A DNA stretch of 64,000 nt from Pseudomonas sp. UBA2684 (GTDB lineage: Bacteria; Pseudomonadota; Gammaproteobacteria; Pseudomonadales; Pseudomonadaceae): positions 153,041 through 217,040 of the forward strand of contig DELY01000044.1 in assembly GCA_002354655.1 (NCBI GenBank), given 5' to 3'. Each line of letters opens with the position of its first letter. Within the stretch, counting starts at the first letter, position 1. Positions 51,900 through 60,367 of the stretch are shown in pieces. The notes under the pieces were generated by a model. That model did no database searches, was not told where the DNA came from, and saw only the letters and a list, made by a program, of their open reading frames with translations. The position numbers were made by a program, and so were the translations under genes.

Positions 51900-53303
51900 A
51901 TGACCAATCGTTTCGCTTCCTCGCACCACCTCCGCCAGTACCTCATTCTGATGGCTGCGCCGTGGGTGTTGGTCTGCGTCAGCGCATCCGCTCAGACCAG
52001 CGTCAACCAGTACGGTGTGCAACATCAGGGCTCCGTGATCGGTGACGACGTGCTGTATTCGATCGGCGGAGGTCGCGCCGTGTCGATGACGCCGGCATCC
52101 GCGATGCGATCGATGGGCGTTGGCATCGGCTGGAACAGCAACCTGGTGTGCGGCGATATGTCGATTTCCACCACCATCCAGAACCAGTTGAACGGCCTGA
52201 CCAACGGCTTTCAGACCATCATGTCGTCGGTGATCCAGAACGCCACCGCCGCGGTCGCCTCATTGCCGGCGCTGATCATCCAGCGGGCGGACCCCGGGCT
52301 GTACAACCTGCTCACCAATGGCGTGCTGCAGGCCCGTCTGGACTTCGACCGTTCCAAGCTGACCTGCCGCGCCATGGCCGAGAAGATGGCCGACGTGGCG
52401 GGCGGCCAGGTCGGCTGGCGCCAGCTCGCCGACGGCATGGTCCTCACGCAAACCGTCGCCAGTAGCGACGCCGTATCCGCCATCGAGCAGACCGAAACCA
52501 GCCGCGGCAACGACGGTGTGACCTGGGTCGGTGGCCGCAACGCCGGCGGCGCTGGGCAGAACCCGATTCGCGTTATCAGTGACGTGACCCGCGCCGGCTA
52601 CAACTTGGTCAACGGACGCGCTGTCGAAGACGCGAGTACGATCGATCCTGTCCAGTGTGGCGGCAACCTGACCTGCCAGGCCTGGAGCTCGCCCGCGGCT
52701 GCCGCGGACTGGGCCGTGCGCGTGCTGGGTGAGCAGGAACAGCGCACCTGCGAGACCTGCAACAAGACCGTGACCACCCCGGGCGTGGGCCTCACCCCGC
52801 TGATTCAGGCGGAATACGAAACCAAGCTCGCAGCGCTGCAGGCGCTGATCAGCGGCAGCCGCCCCCTGAGCCTCGACAACCTGCAGGCGGCCGGCAGCGC
52901 CTCCCTGCCCATCACCCGCGGCGTGATCGAGGCCCTGCGCGACGAGCCCGACCAAGACATCTTGGCGCGGCGCCTGGCCTCGGAAATCGCGCTGTCCAGC
53001 GTGCTCGAGAAAGCCCTGCTGCTGCAGCGCACCCTGCTGACCGGGCGCAAGGAGCCGAACGTTGCGGCCAATGGCCTGGCGCAGAAAGCGGTGTCGCAGG
53101 AAAGCGACCTGCTCGACCGCGAGATCCACAACCTGAAAACCGAGCTGGAGCTGCGCCGCGAGCTGGCCAGCAATTCGCCCAGCGCCATCATCCAGCGGCA
53201 CAGCGCACGCTCCGCGGGCTCTCGCGCCATCTACGAGGGCGACCCGATACCCGACCGGCTCGATCAGTTGCAGCGCCCAGCCCAAACAGGAGGCACCCCA
53301 TGA
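51900..53303 (+). CDS. TIGR03755 (PFL_4711)-family ICE protein
   Basis: A 467-residue exported protein. A signal peptide (to VSASAQT) precedes a mature part with YSIGGGRAVSMTPASAMRSM, a central RADPGLYNLLTNGVLQARLD and a CETCNK motif. The C-terminus is a long helical region (LLDREIHNLKTELELRRELA). Conserved in PFGI-1-class transfer operons, TraH-like by position. Overlaps the next gene by four bases. Confidence 0.86.
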   Translation: MTNRFASSHHLRQYLILMAAPWVLVCVSASAQTSVNQYGVQHQGSVIGDDVLYSIGGGRAVSMTPASAMRSMGVGIGWNSNLVCGDMSISTTIQNQLNGLTNGFQTIMSSVIQNATAAVASLPALIIQRADPGLYNLLTNGVLQARLDFDRSKLTCRAMAEKMADVAGGQVGWRQLADGMVLTQTVASSDAVSAIEQTETSRGNDGVTWVGGRNAGGAGQNPIRVISDVTRAGYNLVNGRAVEDASTIDPVQCGGNLTCQAWSSPAAAADWAVRVLGEQEQRTCETCNKTVTTPGVGLTPLIQAEYETKLAALQALISGSRPLSLDNLQAAGSASLPITRGVIEALRDEPDQDILARRLASEIALSSVLEKALLLQRTLLTGRKEPNVAANGLAQKAVSQESDLLDREIHNLKTELELRRELASNSPSAIIQRHSARSAGSRAIYEGDPIPDRLDQLQRPAQTGGTP

Positions 53304-53629
53304 ATGGGCTGCGGCTGCGCCACGCGGGCCTGGTGCTGCTGGGCGCCCTCCTCGTTCTGCTGGCAGCCGTCGCCGCCAATGTCGTCGGTATCCACTTGGC
53401 CGGCGGCATCGACGGTTGGCAAGCCTGGCTGACCGTGCATCGCATGCATTTCCTAGCCTGGCGCCTGTTGCTCTATGCCGGCACCGCTTATGGCTGGGTC
53501 TGGATGCGTCGCCGGGTGCTAGCACGCGAGGCGGACGCCGGCACTCGGCGGCGCCTGCTGCGGGCCGAGCTGGCCGCCGTCGTCGCGGTGGCCGCGCTGG
53601 AACTCAGTCCTTATCTGCAGGCGGGATGA
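53300..53629 (+). CDS. Small ICE membrane protein
   Basis: A 109-residue protein with two or three hydrophobic helices (LVLLGALLVLLAAVAANVVG, FLAWRLLLYAGTAYGWVWMR) and a basic cytoplasmic stretch between the second and last helix. It sits between the TIGR03755 and traG genes in an overlapping operon. No characterised family. Confidence 0.75.
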   Translation: MNGLRLRHAGLVLLGALLVLLAAVAANVVGIHLAGGIDGWQAWLTVHRMHFLAWRLLLYAGTAYGWVWMRRRVLAREADAGTRRRLLRAELAAVVAVAALELSPYLQAG

Positions 53630-53641
53630 CCGGAGGCTGCG

Positions 53642-55156
53642 ATGACGCTCTACACCACCGATTACCTGGAGTACTACCTGACCCTGGTGAGCTGGATCGT
53701 TCACAACGGCATCTGGGCCGTGCTGATCGCCAGCGGCGCCTTCGCCATCCCGTTCCTGGCCATCGTGCTCCAGGAGTGGCTCAAGGCCCGCGCCGAAGGG
53801 GCCGACGAAGGCAACAAGGGCGCGCTGTCGGCCGTGCGCATCGAGAACCGCATCTTCGTCGCCATCGTGGTCATCCTGTTCGCGGGCATGCCGTTTATCG
53901 ATGTCAGCTTCAACACCCTACAGTTTGATCGCACCCGCTCAGCGCAATGCCAGGTGAACGTGCCAATGCCCTCGGCAACCGGCTGGTCGCAGTCCTTTAG
54001 CACCCTCAACAACCAGTCGGCCAAGGTGCCTGTGTGGTGGGCCTTCATGCACACCGCCTCGCGCGCGTTCACCGGCGCGGCGGTGGCGGCGATCCCCTGC
54101 GGCACCGACCTGCGGCAGATGCGTATGGAGGTCGACGCCACGCGCATCGACGATCCAGTCCTGGCCCAGGAGGTAAGCGATTTCACCCATGACTGCTACG
54201 GACCGGCTCGGGCCAAGCTCTTCATGAATCGCCCGGCGCTGGACGAGGAACAGATGCACGACGTGACCTGGATCGGTTCGCGCTTCTTCCTCGACACGGT
54301 CGGCTACTACGGCACCTATCGAGCAAAAACACCGCGCGAGGGGTGGCCTTACGACAGCAATCGGGACGCGGGCCTCGCGCAGGTGCCCAGCGGCGCGGGT
54401 TATCCGACCTGTCAGCAGTGGTGGTCTGACAGCAACGGCTTGCGTGCGCGCCTGCTGCAACAGGTAGACCCCAGCCTGCTGAGCCGCATCGGCGGCTGGG
54501 CCAGCTTCCTGTCGCAGGAGCAGGTCAACGACTCGGTGATTCGCGCCATCGCCTCGCCCAAGCAGCAAAAACTCAACCAGGGTGCGGTCTACAGCGACTA
54601 CGGCGGCCAGATCGAGATGAGCGTCCCCAATGTCGCCACCCGCGCGGTCAGTGACGTCGGCCTGACCATCGGCTCCATGGCCTTCTTCCCGGCGATGGAT
54701 GCGATGCGCCAGGCCCTGCCGATGGTGCTGGCCCTGCTCAAGATGGCACTGGTGATCTGCATCCCGCTGGTGCTGCTGATCGGCACCTACGACCTCAAGA
54801 CCGTAGTCACGATCAGCATCGTGCAGTTCGCGCTGTTCTTCGTCGACTTCTGGTTCCAGCTCGCGCGCTGGATCGACTCAACGATCCTGGATGCGCTGTA
54901 CGGATGGGGCTGGGGAGCGAATCGCCCGCATGCGAACTTCGATCCGCTGATCGGGCTCAACAACACCTTCGGGGACATGATCGTCAACTTTGTGATGGCG
55001 ACGATGTTCTTGGCACTTCCAGCATTCTGGATCGGCGCCCTTGGTTGGGTCGGCGTGCATGCCGGAATCATGGCGAACAATCTGTCGGATGGCGCAAAGG
55101 GCGCGGCAAATGCGGGTGGGAAAGGACCTGGGGCAGTATCGGGCAAACTCAGGTAA
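53642..55156 (+). CDS. traG: TraG N-terminal-domain mating-pair stabilisation protein
   Basis: A 504-residue membrane protein. N-terminal hydrophobic helices (residues about 20-45 and 75-90) and a cluster of helices near 355-420 (MVLALLKMALVICIPLVLLI, VQFALFFVDFWFQLARWIDS) flank a large periplasmic loop containing FTHDCYGPARAKLFMNRPAL. This is the TraG-N domain layout seen in ICEs, shorter than F-plasmid TraG, which has an extra C-terminal exclusion domain. Last gene of the T4SS run; it converges on the DUF3742 gene. Confidence 0.88.
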   Translation: MTLYTTDYLEYYLTLVSWIVHNGIWAVLIASGAFAIPFLAIVLQEWLKARAEGADEGNKGALSAVRIENRIFVAIVVILFAGMPFIDVSFNTLQFDRTRSAQCQVNVPMPSATGWSQSFSTLNNQSAKVPVWWAFMHTASRAFTGAAVAAIPCGTDLRQMRMEVDATRIDDPVLAQEVSDFTHDCYGPARAKLFMNRPALDEEQMHDVTWIGSRFFLDTVGYYGTYRAKTPREGWPYDSNRDAGLAQVPSGAGYPTCQQWWSDSNGLRARLLQQVDPSLLSRIGGWASFLSQEQVNDSVIRAIASPKQQKLNQGAVYSDYGGQIEMSVPNVATRAVSDVGLTIGSMAFFPAMDAMRQALPMVLALLKMALVICIPLVLLIGTYDLKTVVTISIVQFALFFVDFWFQLARWIDSTILDALYGWGWGANRPHANFDPLIGLNNTFGDMIVNFVMATMFLALPAFWIGALGWVGVHAGIMANNLSDGAKGAANAGGKGPGAVSGKLR

Positions 55157-55164
55157 ACAAAAGA

Positions 55165-55542
55165 TCAGTCGTCTTTCTCATCCCGGTAGTCGGGGTGCGC
55201 AACGTCGTTGTAGAGCACCGGATCGTATCCTGGCGTCTTCCTGAGCTCATCCAGATCCGTGAACGGCCATTCGAACTCTTCATCCTGAGCACCACGTTGC
55301 GCAGCCCAGGCGGCAATTATGGTGATTACCAATAACAGCGCCAGCCAGAACATGGCGTAAAGCAGCACGCCCAGCAGAGCCAGCTTCATGCCCCACAACA
55401 ACACCGTCGCCGCGCCTGCGGACAGGCCGCACGCTACCAGCCAGCCGGCGACCTGATGCTCACGACGGACGAAGCCCCGCCACATCCCGCCGATCCGACG
55501 GCCGAAACGTTCTGCGTTGCTGATGCGGGCTTTCGTGTCCAT
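55165..55542 (-). CDS. DUF3742-family membrane protein
   Basis: A 125-residue protein with a basic N-terminus (ARISNAERFGRRIGGMWRGF) and two hydrophobic helices (CGLSAGAATVLLWGMKLALL and LYAMFWLALLLVITIIAAWA), ending in an acidic tail. Matches DUF3742, commonly found next to traG in ICEs. The ATG at 55542 is chosen with AGG 8 bases upstream; a GTG nine bases earlier is possible. Confidence 0.83.
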   Translation of the reverse strand: MDTKARISNAERFGRRIGGMWRGFVRREHQVAGWLVACGLSAGAATVLLWGMKLALLGVLLYAMFWLALLLVITIIAAWAAQRGAQDEEFEWPFTDLDELRKTPGYDPVLYNDVAHPDYRDEKDD

Positions 55543-55571
55543 CGTCGTCACCTGCTACATGTTTTGGATGG

Positions 55572-56033
55572 CTACTCCGGTTTGCTCCAATCCTGGCGGC
55601 TCGCAGTCACCAATGCGTTCCAGTCATCGGGCGGATTGCCTCGCCCCAGCATCTTCTCGAACACCGCATAGGGATCGGATTTGCTGCCTGCCGAGCGCAG
55701 GGTCTGCTCGTCGTTGACCCAGGCGAACACAATCACCTTCGTCCTGGAGTCATAGCGAAAGAACAGGCGAAATCGCCGTCCGATCTTCGCGCGCCGCCAG
55801 TGGCGGTACGCTGGCCCCAGGGTGTTGCCCTGGCGGAACTCGTCGCGCGAGGGATCGCTCGGCACGACGTCCATAATCAACTGGCTCAGCGCCCGGAACA
55901 ACTTCACGTTGGCATTGGCTTCGAACCCTTGCAGGTCGCCCCGCTCGGCCCGTTCCGCGGCCGCCTGCAGCTTGCGTAACTGCTCGATCACGCCCTCGTG
56001 AAACAGCAACGTCCAGCCATGCCGCTGCATCAC
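55572..56033 (-). CDS. yhaV: YhaV-family toxin
   Basis: A 153-residue type II toxin of the YhaV family, ribosome-dependent or free mRNA endonucleases of the RelE superfamily. Family features: GWTLLFHEGVIEQLRKLQAA, RHWRRAKIGRRFRLFFRYDS, VIVFAWVNDEQTLRSAGSKS and DPYAVFEKML. It follows the PrlF antitoxin with a four-base overlap. Likely maintains the ICE in the cell. Confidence 0.92.
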   Translation of the reverse strand: MMQRHGWTLLFHEGVIEQLRKLQAAAERAERGDLQGFEANANVKLFRALSQLIMDVVPSDPSRDEFRQGNTLGPAYRHWRRAKIGRRFRLFFRYDSRTKVIVFAWVNDEQTLRSAGSKSDPYAVFEKMLGRGNPPDDWNALVTASRQDWSKPE

Positions 56034-56347
56034 AATGCCACGTCGCCTTCGATGTCCTCATCGAGATTCACCGCCCGGCCCGCGTTCGCCAGCATAGCCC
56101 GCGCAAGATCCTCCGGCAGCGCCTGAACATACCGGCCGGCCCGGATGTCCGCTTCCAGCAGGCCCAGAAAGGCTCCGATCGCTGGGTCTTCATGCTCAGC
56201 GTCCGCTCGAGACACGATGACTTCGCCTCCACGCAGATCAAAGGCCACTTTGGCGCCGGTGTCCACACCCAGCACCTGCCGGATGGGCTTGGGCAGCGTA
56301 ATCTGGCCCTTGGAGGTCAGCGTGGCGATTTCATGGATTTCAGGCAT
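56030..56347 (-). CDS. prlF: PrlF-family antitoxin (AbrB/SpoVT fold)
   Basis: A 105-residue antitoxin with a swapped-hairpin AbrB domain at the N-terminus (EIATLTSKGQITLPKPIRQV, LGVDTGAKVAFDLRGGEVIV) and a helical C-terminus that would neutralise YhaV. The ATG at 56347 has GGGGGAG upstream and is preferred to the frame extension to 56449. First gene of the operon, with a palindrome in the promoter. Confidence 0.9.
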   Translation of the reverse strand: MPEIHEIATLTSKGQITLPKPIRQVLGVDTGAKVAFDLRGGEVIVSRADAEHEDPAIGAFLGLLEADIRAGRYVQALPEDLARAMLANAGRAVNLDEDIEGDVAL

Positions 56348-56376
56348 CGTAGCTCCCCCGATAGCAACGCCTACAC

Positions 56377-56396
56377 GGTAAGGCTTTTTCCTTACC
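56377..56396. promoter_or_regulatory. Palindromic operator of the prlF-yhaV operon
   Basis: GGTAAGG-CTTTTT-CCTTACC, perfect 7-bp arms 30 bases upstream of the prlF start. PrlF-type antitoxins repress their own promoters through such sites. Confidence 0.65.
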
Positions 56397-56540
56397 TCGT
56401 CAACCTGACTGAGCATGGCACCTCCTTCGTTCGAAACGGAAAGCGCCATCGTAGATTCGGCACAGGTCGCCTTCCCGCCTCAATCCGACTTGAGCCAAGC
56501 CGCATTAGTTGTTGTTCGCCATGAGCCACTGCCCTATACC

Positions 56541-56640
56541 CAAAGGCTTCCGAAAAGGCCAAAGGGTTGGAAAGGGGCAAGGGAATGGGGCCAAGGGGAA
56601 AGGCCCTACCCGAAAAGGCCAAAAGGCCCCTTAGCAGCCC
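56541..56640. other. Candidate oriT region: GGCC/purine-rich direct repeats before the relaxase
   Basis: CCGAAAAGGCCAAA occurs at 56550-56563 and 56610-56623, exactly 60 bases apart. Between and around them are strongly strand-asymmetric purine tracts (AAAGGGG, AAGGGAATGGGG). The segment directly precedes the relaxase gene, the usual location of an origin of transfer. No nick site can be recognised. Confidence 0.4.
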
Positions 56641-56656
56641 GTCATCGGGGTTCGCC

Positions 56657-58462
56657 ATGCTCTCGCTGTTCCAGCACAAAAGGGGTTCACCAACCACCGG
56701 CGCGCCGTCTACTCCAGCCAGCGACGCTCCAAAAGGGCTGACACGGCCGGAGTCGGCCACCGCCCTGCTGGCCACCCCCCGCCGTCAATGCCTGCTGGAA
56801 CACATCTGGCAGCGCACCTCGCTCTCACGCAAGCAGTTCACCGCGCTGTACCTCGCCCCCCTAGAGCGCTACGCCGAGTTGGTCCAACAATTCCCCGCCT
56901 CCGAGAGTCACCACCACGCCTACCCCGGCGGCATGCTGGACCACGGCCTGGAAATCGTCGCGTATGCGCTCAAGCTACGGCAGTCGTATCTGCTGCCCAC
57001 CGGCACCACGCCCGAGGATCAGGTGATTCAGGCGGAAGCCTGGACCGCCGCCATTGCCTACGCCGCACTGCTGCATGACATCGGAAAGGTCGCCGTCGAT
57101 CTGCACGTCGAGTATGCCGACGGCACCCATTGGCGCCCCTGGCACGGCCCGCTGTCCCGCCCCTATCGATTCCGCTACCGCCAGGACCGCGAATACCGCC
57201 TGCACAGCGCGGCAACGGGCCTGCTCTATCGGCAGGTGCTCGATGACAAGACTCTCGACTGGCTCAGCCACTATCCCCCGCTCTGGTTCGCACTGCTATA
57301 TGTCCTGGCCGGCCAGTACGAACACGCCGGAGTCCTCGGAGAGCTGGTGATTCAGGCCGACCGCGCCTCGGTTGCCCAAGCCCTGGGCGGTGATCCAGCA
57401 CGCGCTATGGCAGCGCCCAAGTACGCCCTGCAGCGCAAGCTGCTCGAGGGCCTGCGCTACCTATTAAAAGAGGAATTGAAGCTCAATCAACCCGGAGCTT
57501 CGGACGGTTGGCTGACCCAGGATGCGCTGTGGCTGGTCAGCAAAACGGTCTCGGACAAGCTGCGCGCCCACCTGCTGACTCAGGGCATCGACGGCATCCC
57601 CGCCAACAACACCGCCGTGTTCAACGTGCTGCAGGATCACGGCATGCTCCAACCCAAACCGGATGGCAAGGCGATCTGGCGCGCAACCGTCACGAGCGAA
57701 GCAGGCTGGTCGCATACGTTCACGTTGCTGCGGCTGACTCCAGCCTTAATCTGGGAAGGAAATAGTCGCCCAGAGCCGTTTACCGGTACCGTAGAGGTGG
57801 AGCAGGAGCTCAACGACGCATCCGCAGCACCGTCAACCGATAGCGTTGACAGCTCACTGACGGCCGACACTACACCTGCACCTGCACCGTCACCTGCACC
57901 GTCTGCAGCTTCTGCTATCGATAGCGTCGACGCACTGCTGGCATTACTCGGCACCTCCGATACCCAATCGCCTCCACAGGAGCAGGAAGTTGAACCGCCA
58001 CCAGCAACCAGCACCAATGAGTTACCCGCTCCTTACCAGGCCAGCAATTCAACGCTACCGCCAGCCCCTACAGTGGACGACGAACACTTCATGACTTGGC
58101 TGCAGCAGCGCGTCCAGAGCCGCAGACTCATCATCAATGACGCCAAGGCCCTGGTACACAGCGTGTCCAACACGGCGTTCCTGGTCAGCCCCGGTGTGTT
58201 TCAGCGCTACGCACAAGAGCACCCACAAACTGCTGTACTCGTCCAGCAGGATCAGGTAGCCGATTGGCAGTGGGTGCAGAAGCGCTTCGAGAAGCTGCAA
58301 CTGCACCGCAAGCAGGCCAACGGCCTGAACATCTGGACGTGCGAGGTGACGGGGCCACGCAAGTCGCGGCGGCTACATGGCTACCTGCTGAGAGATCCGC
58401 GGCATCTATTTGAGGAAGTGCCACCCAACAACCCATACTTACAGCTTCGTGTCGAGGGATGA
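56657..58462 (+). CDS. traI: MobH-family conjugative relaxase TraI
   Basis: A 601-residue relaxase of the MobH class. The N-terminal TraI-2 domain is an HD-hydrolase fold: HHH (85-87), H96 in GGMLDHGLEIVAYAL and HD (140-141) in LLHDIGKVAVDLH. A Pro/Ala/Ser-rich linker (about residues 385-465) leads to a C-terminal TraI-2C winged-helix-like domain (FMTWLQQRVQSRRLIINDAK, VSNTAFLVSPGVFQRYA). It nicks oriT and pilots the strand. The ATG at 56657 is preferred because the upstream extension translates the repeat tract. Confidence 0.92.
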   Translation: MLSLFQHKRGSPTTGAPSTPASDAPKGLTRPESATALLATPRRQCLLEHIWQRTSLSRKQFTALYLAPLERYAELVQQFPASESHHHAYPGGMLDHGLEIVAYALKLRQSYLLPTGTTPEDQVIQAEAWTAAIAYAALLHDIGKVAVDLHVEYADGTHWRPWHGPLSRPYRFRYRQDREYRLHSAATGLLYRQVLDDKTLDWLSHYPPLWFALLYVLAGQYEHAGVLGELVIQADRASVAQALGGDPARAMAAPKYALQRKLLEGLRYLLKEELKLNQPGASDGWLTQDALWLVSKTVSDKLRAHLLTQGIDGIPANNTAVFNVLQDHGMLQPKPDGKAIWRATVTSEAGWSHTFTLLRLTPALIWEGNSRPEPFTGTVEVEQELNDASAAPSTDSVDSSLTADTTPAPAPSPAPSAASAIDSVDALLALLGTSDTQSPPQEQEVEPPPATSTNELPAPYQASNSTLPPAPTVDDEHFMTWLQQRVQSRRLIINDAKALVHSVSNTAFLVSPGVFQRYAQEHPQTAVLVQQDQVADWQWVQKRFEKLQLHRKQANGLNIWTCEVTGPRKSRRLHGYLLRDPRHLFEEVPPNNPYLQLRVEG

Positions 58463-58637
58463 TCAGGTAGAAACTGATACCGGTGTACATCCGAGTTTGG
58501 CCGGGTGCACGACCTACTGGCCGACAGCAACTATACCAGCAGACCCTTTCCAGAGTGTAGAACGTGCCATAGTAACTAATGGCCAAGAAGTTTCGTCTTG
58601 AGGCTTCCCCGCCATTGAGCCAATGGCGAGCTGTTCC

Positions 58638-58799
58638 CTACAACATCAATTTCGTCGTGACCCCCTGCATATATCGCCAGACCCCATTCGGCATCCGCGG
58701 CCCTGAAGGCCCCAGGGTCTGCTTGTGCACGAACAGGTAATCTTTCGTCAGCTTCTTATCGTAGCCCTGATTGGCAGACAAAGCCTCAAGTCGCTGCAA
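58638..58799 (-). pseudogene. C-terminal fragment of an unidentified protein
   Basis: A 53-codon frame ending in TAG, reading LQRLEALSANQGYDKKLTKD, YLFVHKQTLGPSGPRMPNGV and WRYMQGVTTKLML. It looks like genuine protein sequence, but no start or family is recognised. A neighbouring frame (58800-58930) carries AQYLPTQMSAFPSQGADIWI, so the original gene was probably broken by a frameshift. Confidence 0.4.
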
Positions 58800-58902
58800 G
58801 ATGAAGCATCGAGCTGCGCCACCGAGGACTCGTCCAGAATCCAGATATCGGCCCCCTGGCTCGGAAAGGCGGACATCTGTGTTGGCAGATACTGAGCGCC
58901 GA

Positions 58903-59220
58903 TCAGATCGGCCCTGTTTTCCGTTGCGCTATCCAGCGTGCAGTTGTTGACGCTGCACCGCCTTGCGACAGCGCAAACACCAATGCACCAAATGCAGTGC
59001 GCCGAGGCGCAGCATCAGCATGTACGGAAATGAATAGGTCAGAGTTGTAACTTCGCGCGATTTCCACGCGTTTGCGCAGGGGAATGAAGATGTCTTCGTT
59101 GCGCACCAGACGTGCCTTGAGTCCGCGCTGAGCATTGATCTTTCTGGCGAGTTGGCGAGCTATCGCCAGCGTTAGATTTTTTTCCCACTCCCATTCCGCC
59201 CCCGCATCCTTAACTGATGC
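58903..59220 (-). pseudogene. N-acetylmuramoyl-L-alanine amidase fragment
   Basis: A 105-codon fragment of an Amidase_3 (AmiC-like) cell-wall hydrolase: WEKNLTLAIARQLARKINAQ, LVRNEDIFIPLRKRVEIARS, DLFISVHADAAPRRTAFGAL and VFALSQGGAASTTARWIAQR. The SVHAD metal-binding motif is present, but the HGG start and the last third are missing, and a stop lies just upstream of the fragment. The frame appears to shift at the ADLIG motif near 58900. Confidence 0.7.
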
Positions 59221-59300
59221 CTATGGACGACGGGCATAACCATCAGCAAAGGACGCCAGTTTAACTCCCCCCGGCCGATTCAAACCAAGCTCCACGTTAT

Positions 59301-60137
59301 TTAGGCATTACCGTCTGTTAGCACCGACCACTCTCGCCACCGCTCGATTTCCTGGCCCATGGCCGCAAGCTTGGCCGTCACGGCCTTTAGCGCATCCGAA
59401 CCTGCGAGGTAACGTAGCGGCGGTTTTTCCTCGGCCGCCAGTTGCAGCAGTATCGCCGCAAGTTTGCCAGGGTCGCCGAGCTGTTTGTGGTTGTTGGCAT
59501 CAGAGGAGGCTCTGATCTTCTTGCTGAATTCGGCGTAATCCTGCAAACCGTTGCCACCCAGCGCGGCGGAGCTGTGGTCGAGGAAGTCGGTACGGAAGGC
59601 ACCTGGTTCAATGATGGTCACTCGGATGCCGAACTGCGCCACTTCCTGGGCCAGCGACTCGGAGAAACCCTCAACGGCAAACTTGGCCGAGCAATACAGC
59701 GCGGCACCGCCCATGCCGAGCACGCCGGCAATCGAGGACATATTGAAGATGTGCCCGGCACGTTGGCTGCGCATGACCGGTAACACCGCGCGGCAGACAT
59801 GGAATACGCCAAAGACGTTAGTGGCGAACTGCCGCTCGACAGCGCTCACGTCGTTTTCCTCGAACGGCCCCAGCTGTCCGTAACCGGCATTATTGACGGC
59901 GATATCGATGCGCCCGAAACGGCGCAATGCAGCCTCAACAGCTAAGGCCGCCTGCCCCTCCTGCGCAACATCCAACTGCACCGGCAGCACCCGCTCGCCA
60001 TAAAGCGCAAACAGCGCTTCAAGCCGAGCCAGATCGCGCCCTGTGGCGACTACATTGTCGCCAGCGGCCAGTGCTGCCTTGGCGATTTCCGCACCGATAC
60101 CGCGCGAAGCGCCGGTGATGAACCATGTCTTGATCAT
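59301..60137 (-). CDS. Short-chain dehydrogenase/reductase
   Basis: A 278-residue classical SDR. The cofactor motif is TGASRGIG (residues 8-15), NNAG is present, and the catalytic Ser-Tyr-Lys set appears as NMSSIAG and YCSAK. A proline-containing EPGAFRTDF follows. Such enzymes oxidise or reduce alcohols/ketones with NAD(P)H; the substrate is unknown. Divergently transcribed from the amidohydrolase gene, sharing the 60138-60367 control region. Probably part of a catabolic cargo cluster. Confidence 0.9.
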   Translation of the reverse strand: MIKTWFITGASRGIGAEIAKAALAAGDNVVATGRDLARLEALFALYGERVLPVQLDVAQEGQAALAVEAALRRFGRIDIAVNNAGYGQLGPFEENDVSAVERQFATNVFGVFHVCRAVLPVMRSQRAGHIFNMSSIAGVLGMGGAALYCSAKFAVEGFSESLAQEVAQFGIRVTIIEPGAFRTDFLDHSSAALGGNGLQDYAEFSKKIRASSDANNHKQLGDPGKLAAILLQLAAEEKPPLRYLAGSDALKAVTAKLAAMGQEIERWREWSVLTDGNA

Positions 60138-60234
60138 TATTGTTCTCCGGGTTCAGGCCAATGGCAGAGACAGCGGGGCGGATTGCTCCATCGCACTCTA
60201 CTGACTTCCGCCGCTGATGAGACTACAAGTTATT

Positions 60235-60259
60235 TGAACAAATTAACAATTTCTGTTCA
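60235..60259. promoter_or_regulatory. Operator-like inverted repeat between SDR and amidohydrolase genes
   Basis: TGAACA-N13-TGTTCA in an AT-rich gap, directly followed by TATAAT (60260-60265), a good -10 box for the amidohydrolase. Probable binding site of a regulator controlling the divergent promoters. Confidence 0.5.
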
Positions 60260-60367
60260 TATAATTTATAACCTAGTCAGTCTCTCGAAGCGACTCCATG
60301 CCGAACACCCCAGACTGGTCGGGCATGTCTGTCGCTGCGCTGCAGATCATCTAACAGGAGTACGCCA

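Larger units (their letters stand above)
58463..59300. other. Gene-debris region between relaxase and catabolic cargo
   Basis: About 840 bases without an intact gene. Minus-strand fragments of an amidase (58903-59220) and of an unidentified protein (58638-58799) are visible. The segment marks the end of the conserved ICE core. Confidence 0.55.
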
